A stretch of 64,000 nt of DNA from Aeromicrobium sp. IC_218 (GTDB lineage: Bacteria; Actinomycetota; Actinomycetes; Propionibacteriales; Nocardioidaceae): assembly GCF_004336805.1 (NCBI RefSeq), contig NZ_SJXM01000001.1:310001-374000 (forward strand), written 5' to 3'. Under the pieces are notes generated by a model. It was not told where the DNA came from. It made no database searches and worked only from the letters and a program-made list of their open reading frames with translations. The stretch's first letter is position 1, and the number at the start of each line of letters is the position of its first letter. This document shows, piece after piece, positions 41,625-50,684 of this stretch. Both the position numbers and the translations under genes were made by a program.

Positions 41625-43178
41625 GTGCCCGTGAACGTCAGCGACCACCTCCGGCAGGCCTCCCGCGCCTGGCCCGACGACGTCGCGATGGTGCACGCGG
41701 ACGCCCGGCTCACCTGGTCCGGCCTCGACGCGCTCGTCGACGAGGTGGCCCGTGGGCTCGGCGCCCGGGGGCTCGTCGCCGGACAGCGCGTCGCCCTCGC
41801 GATGACCAACCGGATCGAGCTGGTCGCCGCCTACCTGGCCGTCCTGCGCGTGGGCATGGTGGCCGTGCCGCTGTCGCCGCGCGCCGAGGCCGGTGCGCTG
41901 CACCGGGCGCTGGCCGAGTCGGCCGCCTCGCTCGTGGTCGCCGACGACACGTCCGTGCGCACCGTCCGCGACGCGCTCTCCCGCGACCAGGAGCTCGAGC
42001 GCGAGTGCGGTCTCGTGGTCGTCGGGGCCCGGGCCAAGCGCGGCGAGACGTCGTGGGACGCCCTGCGCACCGTCGACGGGCCCGCCCCGGTGGCGCCGCG
42101 CGACCCCGAGATGCTCGCGGTCCTGCTCGCGACCGGGGGCAGCACCGGACGTCCGCGGGCGGCGATGCTGCCGCACCGCGCGCTCGTGGCCAACGTCGAG
42201 CAGGTCGCCGCGCTCGAGCCGGCCGTCATGGCCCACGACGACACCTGCCTGGTGGTCCTGCCGCTGTTCCACGTCTACGCCCTCAACGCCGTGCTCGGCC
42301 AGGCCCTGCGCCAGGGCACGCGGTGCGTGCTCGTCGACCCCGCGGACGCCGCCGGCGCGCTGGCGGCCGTCCGCGAGCACGCGGTCACGCTGCTGCCGCT
42401 GTCCCCGCGACTCGTCGCCGACTGGGCCGTGCGGCCCGGACTGCGCGAGTCGCTGGCCACCGTCCGCACCGTCATGTGCGGCGGCGCCCTGCTCGACCCG
42501 GAGGTGGCCGAGGAGTTCGTCCGCGCGAGCGGCCACCCGGTGGGGCTGGGCTACGGGCTGACCGAGGCCGCACCGGTGCTCACCGCCACGACCGGCGCGG
42601 AGCCCGAGGTGCCGCGTCCCGGTGACGCCGGCCCCGCGCTGCCGGGAGTCGACCTGCGCGTCGTCGACGTGACCGGCCAGGACGCCGGCCCGGACGACCC
42701 GGGCGAGGTCCACGTCCGCGGCGCCAACCTGTTCGTGGGCTACTGGCCCGACGCCGTCGACGGCCCGGACGCCGACGGCTGGTTCCGCACCGGCGACGTC
42801 GGGATGCTCGACGCCGACGGCCGGCTCACGGTGCTGGACCGCGTGCGCGAGGTCGTCATGGTCTCGGGCTTCAGCGTCTACCCGGTCGAGGTGGAGACGG
42901 TCGCGGCCGAGGTCGAGGGCGTCGCCCACGCCGCCGTCGTCGGCGTGCCCGACCCGCGCACGACCGAGGCGGTCGTCGTCTTCGTCGTCCCCGAGGCGGG
43001 CACCCGCGAGGGCCTGGCCGAGCGGGTGGCGGACCACTGCGCGCAGAACCTCGCGCGCTTCAAGCACCCGGCGCGCGTCCTGGTCGTCGACGAGCTGCCC
43101 ACCGGCCCGGACGGCAAGGTGCTGAAGGCGCGCCTGCGCAGCCGGGCCCGGCGCGAGACCGGGGAGGACGCCTCGTGA
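41625..43178 (+). CDS. AMP-dependent acyl-CoA synthetase / ligase
   Basis: This is a 517-residue ANL-superfamily enzyme. It has the A3 motif LATGGSTGRPRAAML, the A5 motif GYGLTEAAPVL, the A8 region GWFRTGDVGMLDADGRLTVLDRVREVVMVSG, and the catalytic Lys in GPDGKVLKARL. It activates a carboxylate as acyl-AMP and then acyl-CoA; the substrate is not clear. AACACT lies 6 nt before the GTG, which suggests leaderless mRNA. It overlaps the glutaredoxin-like gene by GTGA. Confidence 0.88.
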   Translation: MPVNVSDHLRQASRAWPDDVAMVHADARLTWSGLDALVDEVARGLGARGLVAGQRVALAMTNRIELVAAYLAVLRVGMVAVPLSPRAEAGALHRALAESAASLVVADDTSVRTVRDALSRDQELERECGLVVVGARAKRGETSWDALRTVDGPAPVAPRDPEMLAVLLATGGSTGRPRAAMLPHRALVANVEQVAALEPAVMAHDDTCLVVLPLFHVYALNAVLGQALRQGTRCVLVDPADAAGALAAVREHAVTLLPLSPRLVADWAVRPGLRESLATVRTVMCGGALLDPEVAEEFVRASGHPVGLGYGLTEAAPVLTATTGAEPEVPRPGDAGPALPGVDLRVVDVTGQDAGPDDPGEVHVRGANLFVGYWPDAVDGPDADGWFRTGDVGMLDADGRLTVLDRVREVVMVSGFSVYPVEVETVAAEVEGVAHAAVVGVPDPRTTEAVVVFVVPEAGTREGLAERVADHCAQNLARFKHPARVLVVDELPTGPDGKVLKARLRSRARRETGEDAS

Positions 43179-43414
43179 CCGCCCGCGTGCTCATGTACGG
43201 CAAGCCCGGCTGCCACCTGTGCGAGCTGGCCGAGGAGACGATCGCCGCGGTCTGCGCCGAGACCGGCGACGGGTACGAGGTGGTCGACATCACCGGTGAC
43301 GCTCGCCTCATGGCCGAGCACGGCGAGCACGTGCCCGTGACCTTCGTGGACGGCCGCCAGCACGACTTCTGGCGTGTCGACCCCGCCCGCCTGCAGGCCG
43401 CCCTGCGTGCCTGA
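43175..43414 (+). CDS. Glutaredoxin-like small thioredoxin-fold protein (Rv0508-like)
   Basis: This is a 79-residue protein with the redox motif KPGCHLCELA (CxxC, residues 13-16), the cis-Pro in HVPVTFVDG and no membrane segment. It belongs to the DUF836/glutaredoxin-like group that precedes hemA in mycobacteria (Rv0508). It overlaps the end of the acyl-CoA synthetase gene. Its partner is unknown; a role in haem or redox control would fit the rex-hemA neighbours. Confidence 0.87.
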   Translation: MTARVLMYGKPGCHLCELAEETIAAVCAETGDGYEVVDITGDARLMAEHGEHVPVTFVDGRQHDFWRVDPARLQAALRA

Positions 43415-43442
43415 GTAGGCTGATCGGCGGGATCCGTCAATT

Positions 43443-43471
43443 TTGTTCCCGCGTTCACAAGCTCTTAAACT
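43443..43471 (+). promoter_or_regulatory. Rex-box operator overlapping the rex-hem promoter
   Basis: TTGTTCCCGCGTTCACAA (43443-43460) matches the Rex operator TTGTGAA-N4-TTCACAA with a perfect right half and four of seven matches in the left half. A -35-like TTGTTC (43443-43448) and -10-like TAAACT (43466-43471) stand 17 nt apart, so Rex would block RNA polymerase at its own promoter. It is 75 nt upstream of the rex start. Confidence 0.8.
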
Positions 43472-43545
43472 GGACCACGGCACACCGCCGGTCCGACCCG
43501 GACGAACCCCGGGCCGCCCCCTTGACCAGGCGGAGCAGGAGCAGC

Positions 43546-44238
43546 GTGACAGTCTTGAGAACCCCCCGCGGAGGTGCGTCCGACCGCGGCGTCCCCGACG
43601 CGACGGTCGCTCGGCTCCCGCTGTACCTGCGTGCCCTCACCGAGCTCTCCGACCAGGGCGTCGCCACCTGCTCGTCGCAGGACCTCTCGCTGGCCGCCGG
43701 GGTCAACCCGGCCAAGCTGCGCAAGGACCTGTCGTACCTGGGCTCCTACGGCACCCGCGGCGTCGGCTACGAGGTCGAGTACCTGCGCTACCAGATCGCC
43801 CGTGAGATCGGCCAGACCCAGGAGTGGGCCGTCGTGCTGGTCGGCGTCGGCAACCTGGGCCAGGCGCTGTCGAACTACCAGGGCTTCACGCCGCGCGGCA
43901 TCCACGTCGCGGCGCTGGTGGACGCCGACCCGGCCCGCGTGGGCACCACGGTCGCGGGCCTGACGGTCAGCGCGATGGCCGACCTGCCGGCGGTCGTCGC
44001 CGAGCGCGGCATCTCCATCGGCATCATCGCCACCCCGGCCGAGGCCGCGCAGGCCGTCGCCGACGCGCTCGTCGCCGCCGGCGTCACGAGCATCCTCAAC
44101 TTCGCGCCGGTCGTGCTCGACGTCCCCGAGGGCGTCGACGTGCGCAAGGTCGACCTGTCGATCGAGCTGCAGATCCTGGCGTACCACGAGCAGCGCAAGG
44201 CCGGCTCGACCCTCGACGTGCTGGAGGTCAACGTATGA
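43546..44238 (+). CDS. rex: Redox-sensing transcriptional repressor Rex
   Basis: This is a 230-residue protein with an N-terminal winged helix (ATVARLPLYLRALTELSDQGVATCSSQDLSLAAGVNPAKLRKDLSYLGSYGTRGVGYEV) and a Rossmann domain with VLVGVGNLGQAL. The domain-swapped C-terminal helix is LQILAYHEQRK. NADH binding releases it from DNA. GTG 43546 has GGAGCAGGAG upstream; an upstream TTG is less likely. Streptomyces Rex controls its own rex-hemACD operon and cyd genes, which fits the following hem genes and the Rex box. Confidence 0.95.
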   Translation: MTVLRTPRGGASDRGVPDATVARLPLYLRALTELSDQGVATCSSQDLSLAAGVNPAKLRKDLSYLGSYGTRGVGYEVEYLRYQIAREIGQTQEWAVVLVGVGNLGQALSNYQGFTPRGIHVAALVDADPARVGTTVAGLTVSAMADLPAVVAERGISIGIIATPAEAAQAVADALVAAGVTSILNFAPVVLDVPEGVDVRKVDLSIELQILAYHEQRKAGSTLDVLEVNV

Positions 44239-44285
44239 GCGAGCGAGTGACTGGCTTCGTCCTGGGCACGGAGGTCCGCCGATGA
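44235..44285 (+). repeat. MIRU-like mini-ORF element, partial copy A (16 residues)
   Basis: ATG at 44235 overlaps the rex stop (ATGA) and encodes MSERVTGFVLGTEVRR. Its own stop overlaps the ATG of the next element (ATGA). It shares the first nucleotides (ATGAGCGAGCG) and the GGAGGTC end with the full copies but lacks the middle. It seems to be a deleted or hybrid copy forming a tandem with copy B. Confidence 0.7.
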
Positions 44286-44365
44286 GCGAGCGCAGCGAGC
44301 GAACGATGGGCGCCGTCATCGGTGGACGTCCGTACCGTGCGATCTTCACGGAGGTCTGCCGATGA
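44282..44365 (+). repeat. MIRU-like mini-ORF element, copy B (rex-hemA junction)
   Basis: A 27-codon ORF begins [12 protein letters not shown] and ends GGRPYRAIFTEVCR. Its ATG overlaps the stop of copy A and its TGA overlaps the ATG of hemA. The central sequence CGTCCGTACCGTGCGATCTT recurs at 54046-54065. An RBS (GGAGG) sits near the end of the element, so it supplies the RBS for hemA. Confidence 0.85.
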
Positions 44366-45678
44366 GCGTCCTGGTCGTCGGGCTGTCCCACAAGACGGCG
44401 CCGATCGAGCTGCTGGAGCGGGTCTCGCTGGACTCGGAGTCCGTGGTCAAGCTCTCGCACCGCGCGCTGGAGACGCCGTACGTCTCCGAGGCCGCGGTCA
44501 TCTCGACCTGCAACCGGGTCGAGGTCTACGTCGAGGCCGAGCGCTTCCACGGTGCCGTCGAGGAGGTCTCGACGCTGCTGGCCGAGCACGCCGGCCTCGA
44601 CCGTGACGCCTTCGTGCGGCACGCGTACGTCCACTACGACGACGCCGCCGTGGCCCACCTGTTCGAGGTGGCCGCCGGGCTGGACTCGATGATCATCGGC
44701 GAGAGCCAGATCCTGGGCCAGGTGCGCGACGCGCTGCAGCTGGGCCAGGACGAGTCCACCGTCGGCTCGGCGCTCAACACGCTGTTCCAGCAGGCCCTGC
44801 GCATCGGCAAGCGCGGTCACGCCGAGACCGGCATCGACCTGCTCGGCCCCTCGATCGTCACCGCGTCGCTGGACGCCGCCGGCCCGGTCGTCCACGACCC
44901 CGAGACCCGCTTCCTGGTCATCGGCGCCGGCACCATGTCGAGCCTGGCGGTCAAGACGCTCGTCGAGACCGGCGTCAGCAACGCCCGCATCATGGTCGCC
45001 AACCGCACGTACCAGCGCGCCTACGAGCTGGTCGAGACGTACGGCGTGGGCGCCGTGCGCTGGGGCTCGCTCGACAACGAGCTGCACCACGCCGACGTGG
45101 TCATCACCTGCACCGGCGCCAGCGGCCTGGTGCTCGACCGCGAGCGCATCGAGCGCGCCCAGCACGACGGACGTCCGATGACGCTCATCGACATGGCGCT
45201 GCCGCGCGACGTCGACGCCGCGGTCGCCGCGATGGAGGGCGTCACGCTCGTCGACATCGCGCTGCTGGCCGAGCGCGGCTCCGACACCGCCGCGGCCCAG
45301 GACATCACCGCCGTGCGGTCGATCGTCGACGCCGAGGTCGAGGCCTTCCTGGCCGCCAAGGCGGCCGCGCGCGTGACGCCGACGGTGGTCGCGCTGCGCA
45401 CGATGGCCACCGAGATCGTGAGCGCCGAGATGGACCGCTTCGCGCGCCGCAGCGACGTCAGCGACGAGGTGCTGGCCGAGGTGCGGCACACCGTCAACCG
45501 GGTCGCCGACAAGATCCTGCACGCGCCCACCGTCCGGGTGCAGCAGCTCGTCGACGGCGACGGCGGCCTGACCTACGCCGACGCGCTGGCCGACCTGTTC
45601 GCGCTCGACCCCGCGGCGATCGCCGCGGTGACCAAGCGCTCGGGCGACAAGTCCGACAAGGCGGGTGAGGGCGCATGA
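44362..45678 (+). CDS. hemA: Glutamyl-tRNA reductase
   Basis: This is a 438-residue enzyme with the catalytic Cys in ISTCNRVEVY (C50), the GESQILGQVRDAL signature, the NADPH site VIGAGTMSSLAVKTL, and the dimerisation helix at the C-terminus. It makes glutamate-1-semialdehyde from Glu-tRNA, the first committed step of the C5 haem route. Its start overlaps the stop of the repeat copy B, so translation may be coupled through the element. It overlaps hemC by ATGA. Confidence 0.97.
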   Translation: MSVLVVGLSHKTAPIELLERVSLDSESVVKLSHRALETPYVSEAAVISTCNRVEVYVEAERFHGAVEEVSTLLAEHAGLDRDAFVRHAYVHYDDAAVAHLFEVAAGLDSMIIGESQILGQVRDALQLGQDESTVGSALNTLFQQALRIGKRGHAETGIDLLGPSIVTASLDAAGPVVHDPETRFLVIGAGTMSSLAVKTLVETGVSNARIMVANRTYQRAYELVETYGVGAVRWGSLDNELHHADVVITCTGASGLVLDRERIERAQHDGRPMTLIDMALPRDVDAAVAAMEGVTLVDIALLAERGSDTAAAQDITAVRSIVDAEVEAFLAAKAAARVTPTVVALRTMATEIVSAEMDRFARRSDVSDEVLAEVRHTVNRVADKILHAPTVRVQQLVDGDGGLTYADALADLFALDPAAIAAVTKRSGDKSDKAGEGA

Positions 45679-46595
45679 CGACCCTGCGCATGGGCACCCG
45701 TGCGAGCCGTCTCGCCCTGGCCCAGTCCGGTGCCTTCGCGGCCCGGCTGACCGAGGTGACCGGTGTCGACGTCGAGGTCGTCCCCGTCTCCACCGAGGGC
45801 GACCGCACGCGCACGCCCCTGGTCGAGGCCGGTGGCGCGGGCGTCTTCGTCGCCGAGCTCCGCGAGGTGCTCGCCTCCGGCGCGGTCGACTTCGCCGTGC
45901 ACTCGCTCAAGGACATCCCGACCTACCCCGACGAGCGCCTGACGCTGGCGGCCATCCCCGAGCGCGAGGACGTCCGCGACGTCGTCGTCGCCCGCGACGG
46001 CCTCACGCTCGGCGAGCTGCCGGCCGGCTCCCGCGTCGGCACCGGCGCGCCGCGCCGCGTCGCGCAGCTGTCCGCGCTCGGCCTGGGCATCGAGCTCGTC
46101 GGCGTGCGCGGCAACGTCGACACCCGCATCGCCAAGGTGACCAACGGCGACCTGGACGCGGTCGTCCTCGCCCGGGCCGGGCTGCTGCGCCTGGGCCGCG
46201 AGGACGAGGCGACCGAGGTGCTCGACCCCATCCAGGTGCTCCCCGCCCCCGGGCAGGGTGCGCTCGCGGTCGAGTGCCGTGTCGACGACCTGACCACGGC
46301 AGGGCTGCTCGGGCAGCTCGACCACGCCGACACCCGCGCGGCCGTGACCGCCGAGCGCCGCCTGCTGGCGGAGCTCGAGGCCGGCTGCAGCGCTCCCGTG
46401 GGCGCACTCGCCGAGGTGGTCTCCGGCGACGACGGCGAGGAGCTGTGGCTCCGGGCCGTCGTCGGGGACCTCACCGGAACCCGATCCATCCGCATGTCCA
46501 CGACGGGGTCGCTCGCCGACGCCGCCGCGGTCGGGGAGCGGCTCGCTGCCGAGCTGCTCGCCGAAGGTGCCGCCACGCTCGTGGCCGCCTCCTGA
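45675..46595 (+). CDS. hemC: Porphobilinogen deaminase (hydroxymethylbilane synthase)
   Basis: This is a 306-residue enzyme. It has MGTRASRLALAQ at the N-terminus, VHSLKDIPT, GTGAPRRVAQL, RGNVDTRIAKV and the dipyrromethane-cofactor Cys in LEAGCSAPVGA (C238). It joins four porphobilinogens into hydroxymethylbilane. ATG overlaps the hemA stop (ATGA). Confidence 0.97.
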   Translation: MTTLRMGTRASRLALAQSGAFAARLTEVTGVDVEVVPVSTEGDRTRTPLVEAGGAGVFVAELREVLASGAVDFAVHSLKDIPTYPDERLTLAAIPEREDVRDVVVARDGLTLGELPAGSRVGTGAPRRVAQLSALGLGIELVGVRGNVDTRIAKVTNGDLDAVVLARAGLLRLGREDEATEVLDPIQVLPAPGQGALAVECRVDDLTTAGLLGQLDHADTRAAVTAERRLLAELEAGCSAPVGALAEVVSGDDGEELWLRAVVGDLTGTRSIRMSTTGSLADAAAVGERLAAELLAEGAATLVAAS

Positions 46596-46621
46596 GACCG
46601 GCAGACCAGGAAGAGAAGACT

Positions 46622-48247
46622 GTGACTAGCACCATCGCCACGCCCGAGCCCGCGGTGCCGACCGCCGCTCCCGCCTCGCGTCCTGCTCCGCAGGGCCAGG
46701 TGAGCTTCGTCGGTGCCGGCCCCGGCGACGTCAGCCTGCTGACGGTCCGTGCGGCCGAGCTGCTCGAGGCCGCCGAGGTCGTGATCATCGAGGCGCCCGA
46801 GCAGGCCGCCCTGGTGACCAACGGCGCCGAGGTCGTCGAGGGCGGCACCACCGCCGACGGTGCCCCGATGCCGCACGCGGCCCGGGCCAAGCTCGTCGTC
46901 AAGCACGCCAAGACCGGCGCGCGCGTCGTCCGGCTGCTGACCGGTGACCCGTTCACGTACGGCACCGGGCCGGAGGAGGCCGCGGCCTGCGCCAAGGCCG
47001 GCATCCCGTTCGAGGTCGTCCCCGGCGTCTCCTCGGCCACGGCCGTCCCGACGTACGCGGGCGTCCCGCTGACGACCAAGTCCCAGCGCGGCGTGGCCGT
47101 CGTGGACGTCGCCGACAACGCGATCGACCTCAGCGCCCACCAGGGTGCCGACACGGTCGTGCTGCTCGACGCGCTCGGCCGCCTCGGCGAGGTCTCGGCG
47201 GCCCTCATCGAGTCCGGCCGCCCGGCGACCACCCCGGTCGCGGTGACGTGCGTGGGCACCACGACCGAGCAGTCGACCGTCGTCTCGACGCTGGCCGACG
47301 TCGCCACCGACGCCAAGGCCGTCACCGGCCCGGCCGTCGTCGTGGTCGGCGAGGTCGTCGAGATGCGCGAGGTGCTGTCCTGGTTCGAGACCAAGCCGCT
47401 GTACGGCTGGCGCATCCTGGTGCCCCGCACCAAGGAGCAGGCCGCGGGCCTGTCCAGCCGCCTGCGGATGTACGGCGCGGTCTCCGAGGAGGTCCCGACC
47501 ATCTCGGTCGAGCCGCCGCGCAACCCGCAGCAGGTCGACAAGGCCATCCGTGGCCTGGTCGAGGGCCGCTACGAGTGGGTCGCGTTCACGAGCGTCAACG
47601 CGGTCAAGGCCGTCCGTGAGAAGTTCGACGAGTACGGCCTGGACGCCCGCTCGTTCTCGGGCCTGAAGATCGCCGCGGTCGGCGACAAGACCGCCCAGGC
47701 GATCGCCGAGTGGGGCATCCGCCCGGACCTCATCCCCAGCGGCGAGCAGTCGGCCGCCGGCCTGCTCGAGGACTGGCCGCCGTACGACGAGATGCTCGAC
47801 CCGATCAACCGGGTCTTCCTGCCGCGCGCCGACATCGCCACCGAGACGCTCGTCGCGGGCCTGGTCGAGCTCGGCTGGGAGGTCGACGACGTCACGGCCT
47901 ACCGCACGGTGCGCGCCTCGCCGCCGCCGGCGCCGACCCGTGAGGCGATCAAGACCGGCAAGTTCGACGCGGTGATGTTCACGTCGTCCTCGACCGTGCG
48001 CAACCTCGTCGGCATCGCCGGCAAGCCGCACACGTCGACGATCATCGCGTGCATCGGCCCGGCCACGGCGAAGACCGCCGAGGAGCACGGCCTGCGCGTC
48101 GACGTCGTCGCCGAGTCGCCCTCGGTCGAGGTGCTGGCCGACGCGCTGGCCACCTTCGGCGCCGAGCGCCGCGAGGCCCAGGTCGCCGCGGGCGAGCCGG
48201 TCACCAAGCCGTCGTACCGTCGTCCGTCGTCGCGCCGCAAGGCCTGA
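46622..48247 (+). CDS. hemD: Uroporphyrinogen-III methyltransferase-like / uroporphyrinogen-III synthase fusion (HemD)
   Basis: This is a 541-residue fusion. Residues about 25-255 resemble SUMT methyltransferases ([48 protein letters not shown]), and residues about 265-515 are uroporphyrinogen-III synthase ([49 protein letters not shown]). The methyltransferase half has RLLTGDP in place of the RLKGGDP motif and may be degenerate. GTG 46622 has AGGAAGAGAAG upstream. It sits 26 nt after hemC. Confidence 0.93.
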   Translation: MTSTIATPEPAVPTAAPASRPAPQGQVSFVGAGPGDVSLLTVRAAELLEAAEVVIIEAPEQAALVTNGAEVVEGGTTADGAPMPHAARAKLVVKHAKTGARVVRLLTGDPFTYGTGPEEAAACAKAGIPFEVVPGVSSATAVPTYAGVPLTTKSQRGVAVVDVADNAIDLSAHQGADTVVLLDALGRLGEVSAALIESGRPATTPVAVTCVGTTTEQSTVVSTLADVATDAKAVTGPAVVVVGEVVEMREVLSWFETKPLYGWRILVPRTKEQAAGLSSRLRMYGAVSEEVPTISVEPPRNPQQVDKAIRGLVEGRYEWVAFTSVNAVKAVREKFDEYGLDARSFSGLKIAAVGDKTAQAIAEWGIRPDLIPSGEQSAAGLLEDWPPYDEMLDPINRVFLPRADIATETLVAGLVELGWEVDDVTAYRTVRASPPPAPTREAIKTGKFDAVMFTSSSTVRNLVGIAGKPHTSTIIACIGPATAKTAEEHGLRVDVVAESPSVEVLADALATFGAERREAQVAAGEPVTKPSYRRPSSRRKA

Positions 48248-48248
48248 C

Positions 48249-49232
48249 GTGAGCGACTGGGAGCCGCCCGTCGTCCGTCCGCGTCGCCTGCGCCAGTCGC
48301 CGGCGATGCGGCGGCTCGTGCGCGAGACGTACCTGCAGCCCGGCCAGCTCCTGCTGCCGATGTTCGTGGCGGAGGGGCTGTCCGAGCCGCGTCCGATCGC
48401 GAGCATGCCGGGCGTCGTCCAGCACACCCGTGAGTCGGCCAAGGCGGTCTACGCCGAGGCGGCCGAGCTCGGGCTCGGCGGCGTCATGCTGTTCGGCGTC
48501 CCCGAGCACAAGGACGCCGAGGGCTCCGGCGCGCTGGACCCGCAGGGCATCCTCAACGTCGCGATCGCCGACGCGCGGGCCGAGGTCGGCGACGACCTGC
48601 TGGTCATGAGCGACCTGTGCCTGGACGAGTTCACCGACCACGGCCACTGCGGCGTGCTGGACGCGAAGGGCCGCGTCGACAACGACGCCACGGTCGAGAT
48701 CTACGCCCGCATGGGCGTGGTCCAGGCCGAGTCCGGTGCCCACGTGGTGGCGCCCAGCGGCATGATGGACGGCCAGGTCGGTGCCATCCGCTCGGCTCTC
48801 GACGGTGCCGGACACGACGAGACCGTGGTCATGGCCTACGCGGCGAAGTACGCCTCGGCGTTCTACGGACCGTTCCGCGAGGCCGTCGACTCCTCGCTCA
48901 CCGGCGACCGCAAGACCTACCAGCAGGATCCGGCGAACGCCCGTGAGGCGCTGCGCGAGACCCTGCTCGACGTCGCCGAGGGCGCCGACATCGTCATGGT
49001 GAAGCCGGCGCTGTCGTACCTGGACCTGATCGCCGACGTGCGGGCGGCCGTCGACCTGCCCGTCGCGGCCTACAACGTGTCGGGCGAGATGGCCATGGTC
49101 GAGGCGGCCGCGCAGAACGGCTGGATCGACCGGGAGCGGACGATCGACGAGGTGCTGCTGTCGATGCGCCGGGCCGGCTCGGACATCATCCTCACCTACT
49201 GGGCGGCCGAGGTCGCGCGACGCCTGCGCTGA
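48249..49232 (+). CDS. hemB: Delta-aminolevulinic acid dehydratase (porphobilinogen synthase)
   Basis: This is a 327-residue enzyme with the Schiff-base Lys regions [16 protein letters not shown] and [12 protein letters not shown]. The metal loop reads [14 protein letters not shown], in which the middle Cys of the zinc-type CxC is Asp, so it is probably not a classical three-Cys zinc enzyme. It condenses two ALA molecules. GTG 48249 is 1 nt after the hemD stop. A strong terminator follows. Confidence 0.96.
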   Translation: MSDWEPPVVRPRRLRQSPAMRRLVRETYLQPGQLLLPMFVAEGLSEPRPIASMPGVVQHTRESAKAVYAEAAELGLGGVMLFGVPEHKDAEGSGALDPQGILNVAIADARAEVGDDLLVMSDLCLDEFTDHGHCGVLDAKGRVDNDATVEIYARMGVVQAESGAHVVAPSGMMDGQVGAIRSALDGAGHDETVVMAYAAKYASAFYGPFREAVDSSLTGDRKTYQQDPANAREALRETLLDVAEGADIVMVKPALSYLDLIADVRAAVDLPVAAYNVSGEMAMVEAAAQNGWIDRERTIDEVLLSMRRAGSDIILTYWAAEVARRLR

Positions 49233-49240
49233 CCCGGCTC

Positions 49241-49283
49241 CACGACGAAGGGCACCTCCCGCCGGGAGGTGCCCTTCGTCGTG
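49241..49283. terminator. Bidirectional terminator with perfect 20-bp stem
   Basis: The segments 49241-49260 and 49264-49283 are exact inverse complements (CACGACGAAGG and CCTTCGTCGTG at the outer ends) with a 3-nt loop GCC. It lies 8 nt after hemB and 6 nt after the end of the convergent lytic transglycosylase gene, so it separates two converging transcripts. Confidence 0.92.
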
Positions 49284-49289
49284 CGCGGC

Positions 49290-50525
49290 TCAGCTGAGCA
49301 GCGAGGTGATGCAGCGGGTGAGGGCCCGCAGGTCGAGCTCGGTGAGGCCCTGCGCGAGGCACTTCACCTTCGCCTCGGCCCAGGTGAGCGTGTTCTCGAC
49401 GACGTCCTCGACCACCTCGAGCGGCCGCGGCGCCCGGCCGTCGCCGTCGGTGCCGGGGTTGGTGCCGAGCAGCGGGTCGGTCACGCCGTCGACCAGGTCG
49501 GTCAGGCCGGGGCCGGGCTCGCTCTTGCTGTCGGGCTTGGCGGGCTTGCTGGTGCCCGGCTTCGGGGTGGTGCCCGGCTGCGAGGTGGACGGGGCGCTCG
49601 GGTCGCTCGTGCGGCCGGGCGTGGAGCCGCGGTCCGAGCGCGACGGGCGCTTGCCCTGCTCGGCACGACGGGCCTCGCGACGCTGCGCGTCGGTGAGCGT
49701 CTGGTCCTGCGAGCGCGACGTCAGCGTGCTGCCGGGGCCGACGCCGTTCGGAGCCGCGGTGTACTCACCGGCCGCGTAGCGCTCGGCGATGCGCAGGACC
49801 AGGTCGACGTAGGAGTCAGAGGCGTTGTAGCGCTTGACCGCCGCCGCGGCGCCGGGTCGGGTGGACAGGTCGTCGGAGCCGGCGCACAGGTAGACGCCGG
49901 CGGACGTGGCCGCGTCGTCGATGTCCTGCGGGTCGGCCTTGTCGTCGCCGTCGGCGTCGACCGCCACCAGCTCCCACGTGGACGGGATGAACTGCATCGG
50001 GCCGACCGCACGGTCCCAGACCGCGTCGTCGTCGAGCTTGCCGCCGTCGGTGTCGCGGATCTCGGCCGTGCCGTCGCGCCCGGTGAGCGGGACGCCGAGG
50101 ATGCCGGGCCGGGAGACGCCGTCGTCGCCGAGCGTGTTGGCGCCCGAGCGGCCGTGGTCGGACTCGACGCGGCCGATGGCGGCCACGAGCGTCCAGTCGA
50201 GCCGGCAGGAGGGATCGGCCTTGTCGAGCAGCGACTCGGCGCGGCGGTAGGCGGTGAGGGCGGCGTTGGGGATGCCGGCCGAGGAGAGGGTGGACAGCGT
50301 GCCCTCCGCACCGGCGCGCGGGTCGACGCCACCGGGGGTCGCCTGCACGGTGGCGGGCTGGTCGAGCGCCGACGTGGGCACCTCGGGCAGCTCCTGTGCG
50401 GCCGGCGGGTCGGACGCCCGGGCCAGGTCGCCGGCGGTCAACGAGACGCCCCAGGCGCTGACCAGCAGCACGGCCGGCACGATCGCCGCCGTGCGCTGCC
50501 ATCGGGGCAGGTGGTGAATGTTCAC
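49290..50525 (-). CDS. Secreted lytic murein transglycosylase
   Basis: This is a 411-residue protein with an N-terminal signal/anchor ([18 protein letters not shown]). The SLT-type domain is at about 95-255: [17 protein letters not shown] with the catalytic Glu, [18 protein letters not shown], and [41 protein letters not shown]. The C-terminal half is Pro/Ser/Thr/Lys-rich and ends with a Cys-containing helical part. It cleaves peptidoglycan outside the membrane. The GTG at 50525 has GAGGGAG upstream. Divergent from hemL across 159 bp. Confidence 0.9.
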   Translation of the reverse strand: MNIHHLPRWQRTAAIVPAVLLVSAWGVSLTAGDLARASDPPAAQELPEVPTSALDQPATVQATPGGVDPRAGAEGTLSTLSSAGIPNAALTAYRRAESLLDKADPSCRLDWTLVAAIGRVESDHGRSGANTLGDDGVSRPGILGVPLTGRDGTAEIRDTDGGKLDDDAVWDRAVGPMQFIPSTWELVAVDADGDDKADPQDIDDAATSAGVYLCAGSDDLSTRPGAAAAVKRYNASDSYVDLVLRIAERYAAGEYTAAPNGVGPGSTLTSRSQDQTLTDAQRREARRAEQGKRPSRSDRGSTPGRTSDPSAPSTSQPGTTPKPGTSKPAKPDSKSEPGPGLTDLVDGVTDPLLGTNPGTDGDGRAPRPLEVVEDVVENTLTWAEAKVKCLAQGLTELDLRALTRCITSLLS

Positions 50526-50684
50526 AGCTCCCTCTCCGCACGCGCCCCCCGCGCGTGCCGACCCACGGACGGGACGTGGGCCACGTCACACAGACTCGCA
50601 AACGACAACGAGCCGGGCAACTCGAGGTTACGCGCCAGTACGGCCGTGGTGGGACCGTCACCGCCCGTTTGGGACAATGGCCGG

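Noticed and set aside
46622-47390. Active SUMT methyltransferase for sirohaem in HemD
   Set aside because: Some SUMT motifs are altered (RLLTGDP), and fused degenerate domains are common in actinobacterial HemD; activity cannot be claimed.
45923-48442. An 839-codon open frame antisense to hemC-hemD
   Set aside because: It is a shadow frame created by high third-position GC; the composition is non-protein-like and three haem genes occupy the other strand.
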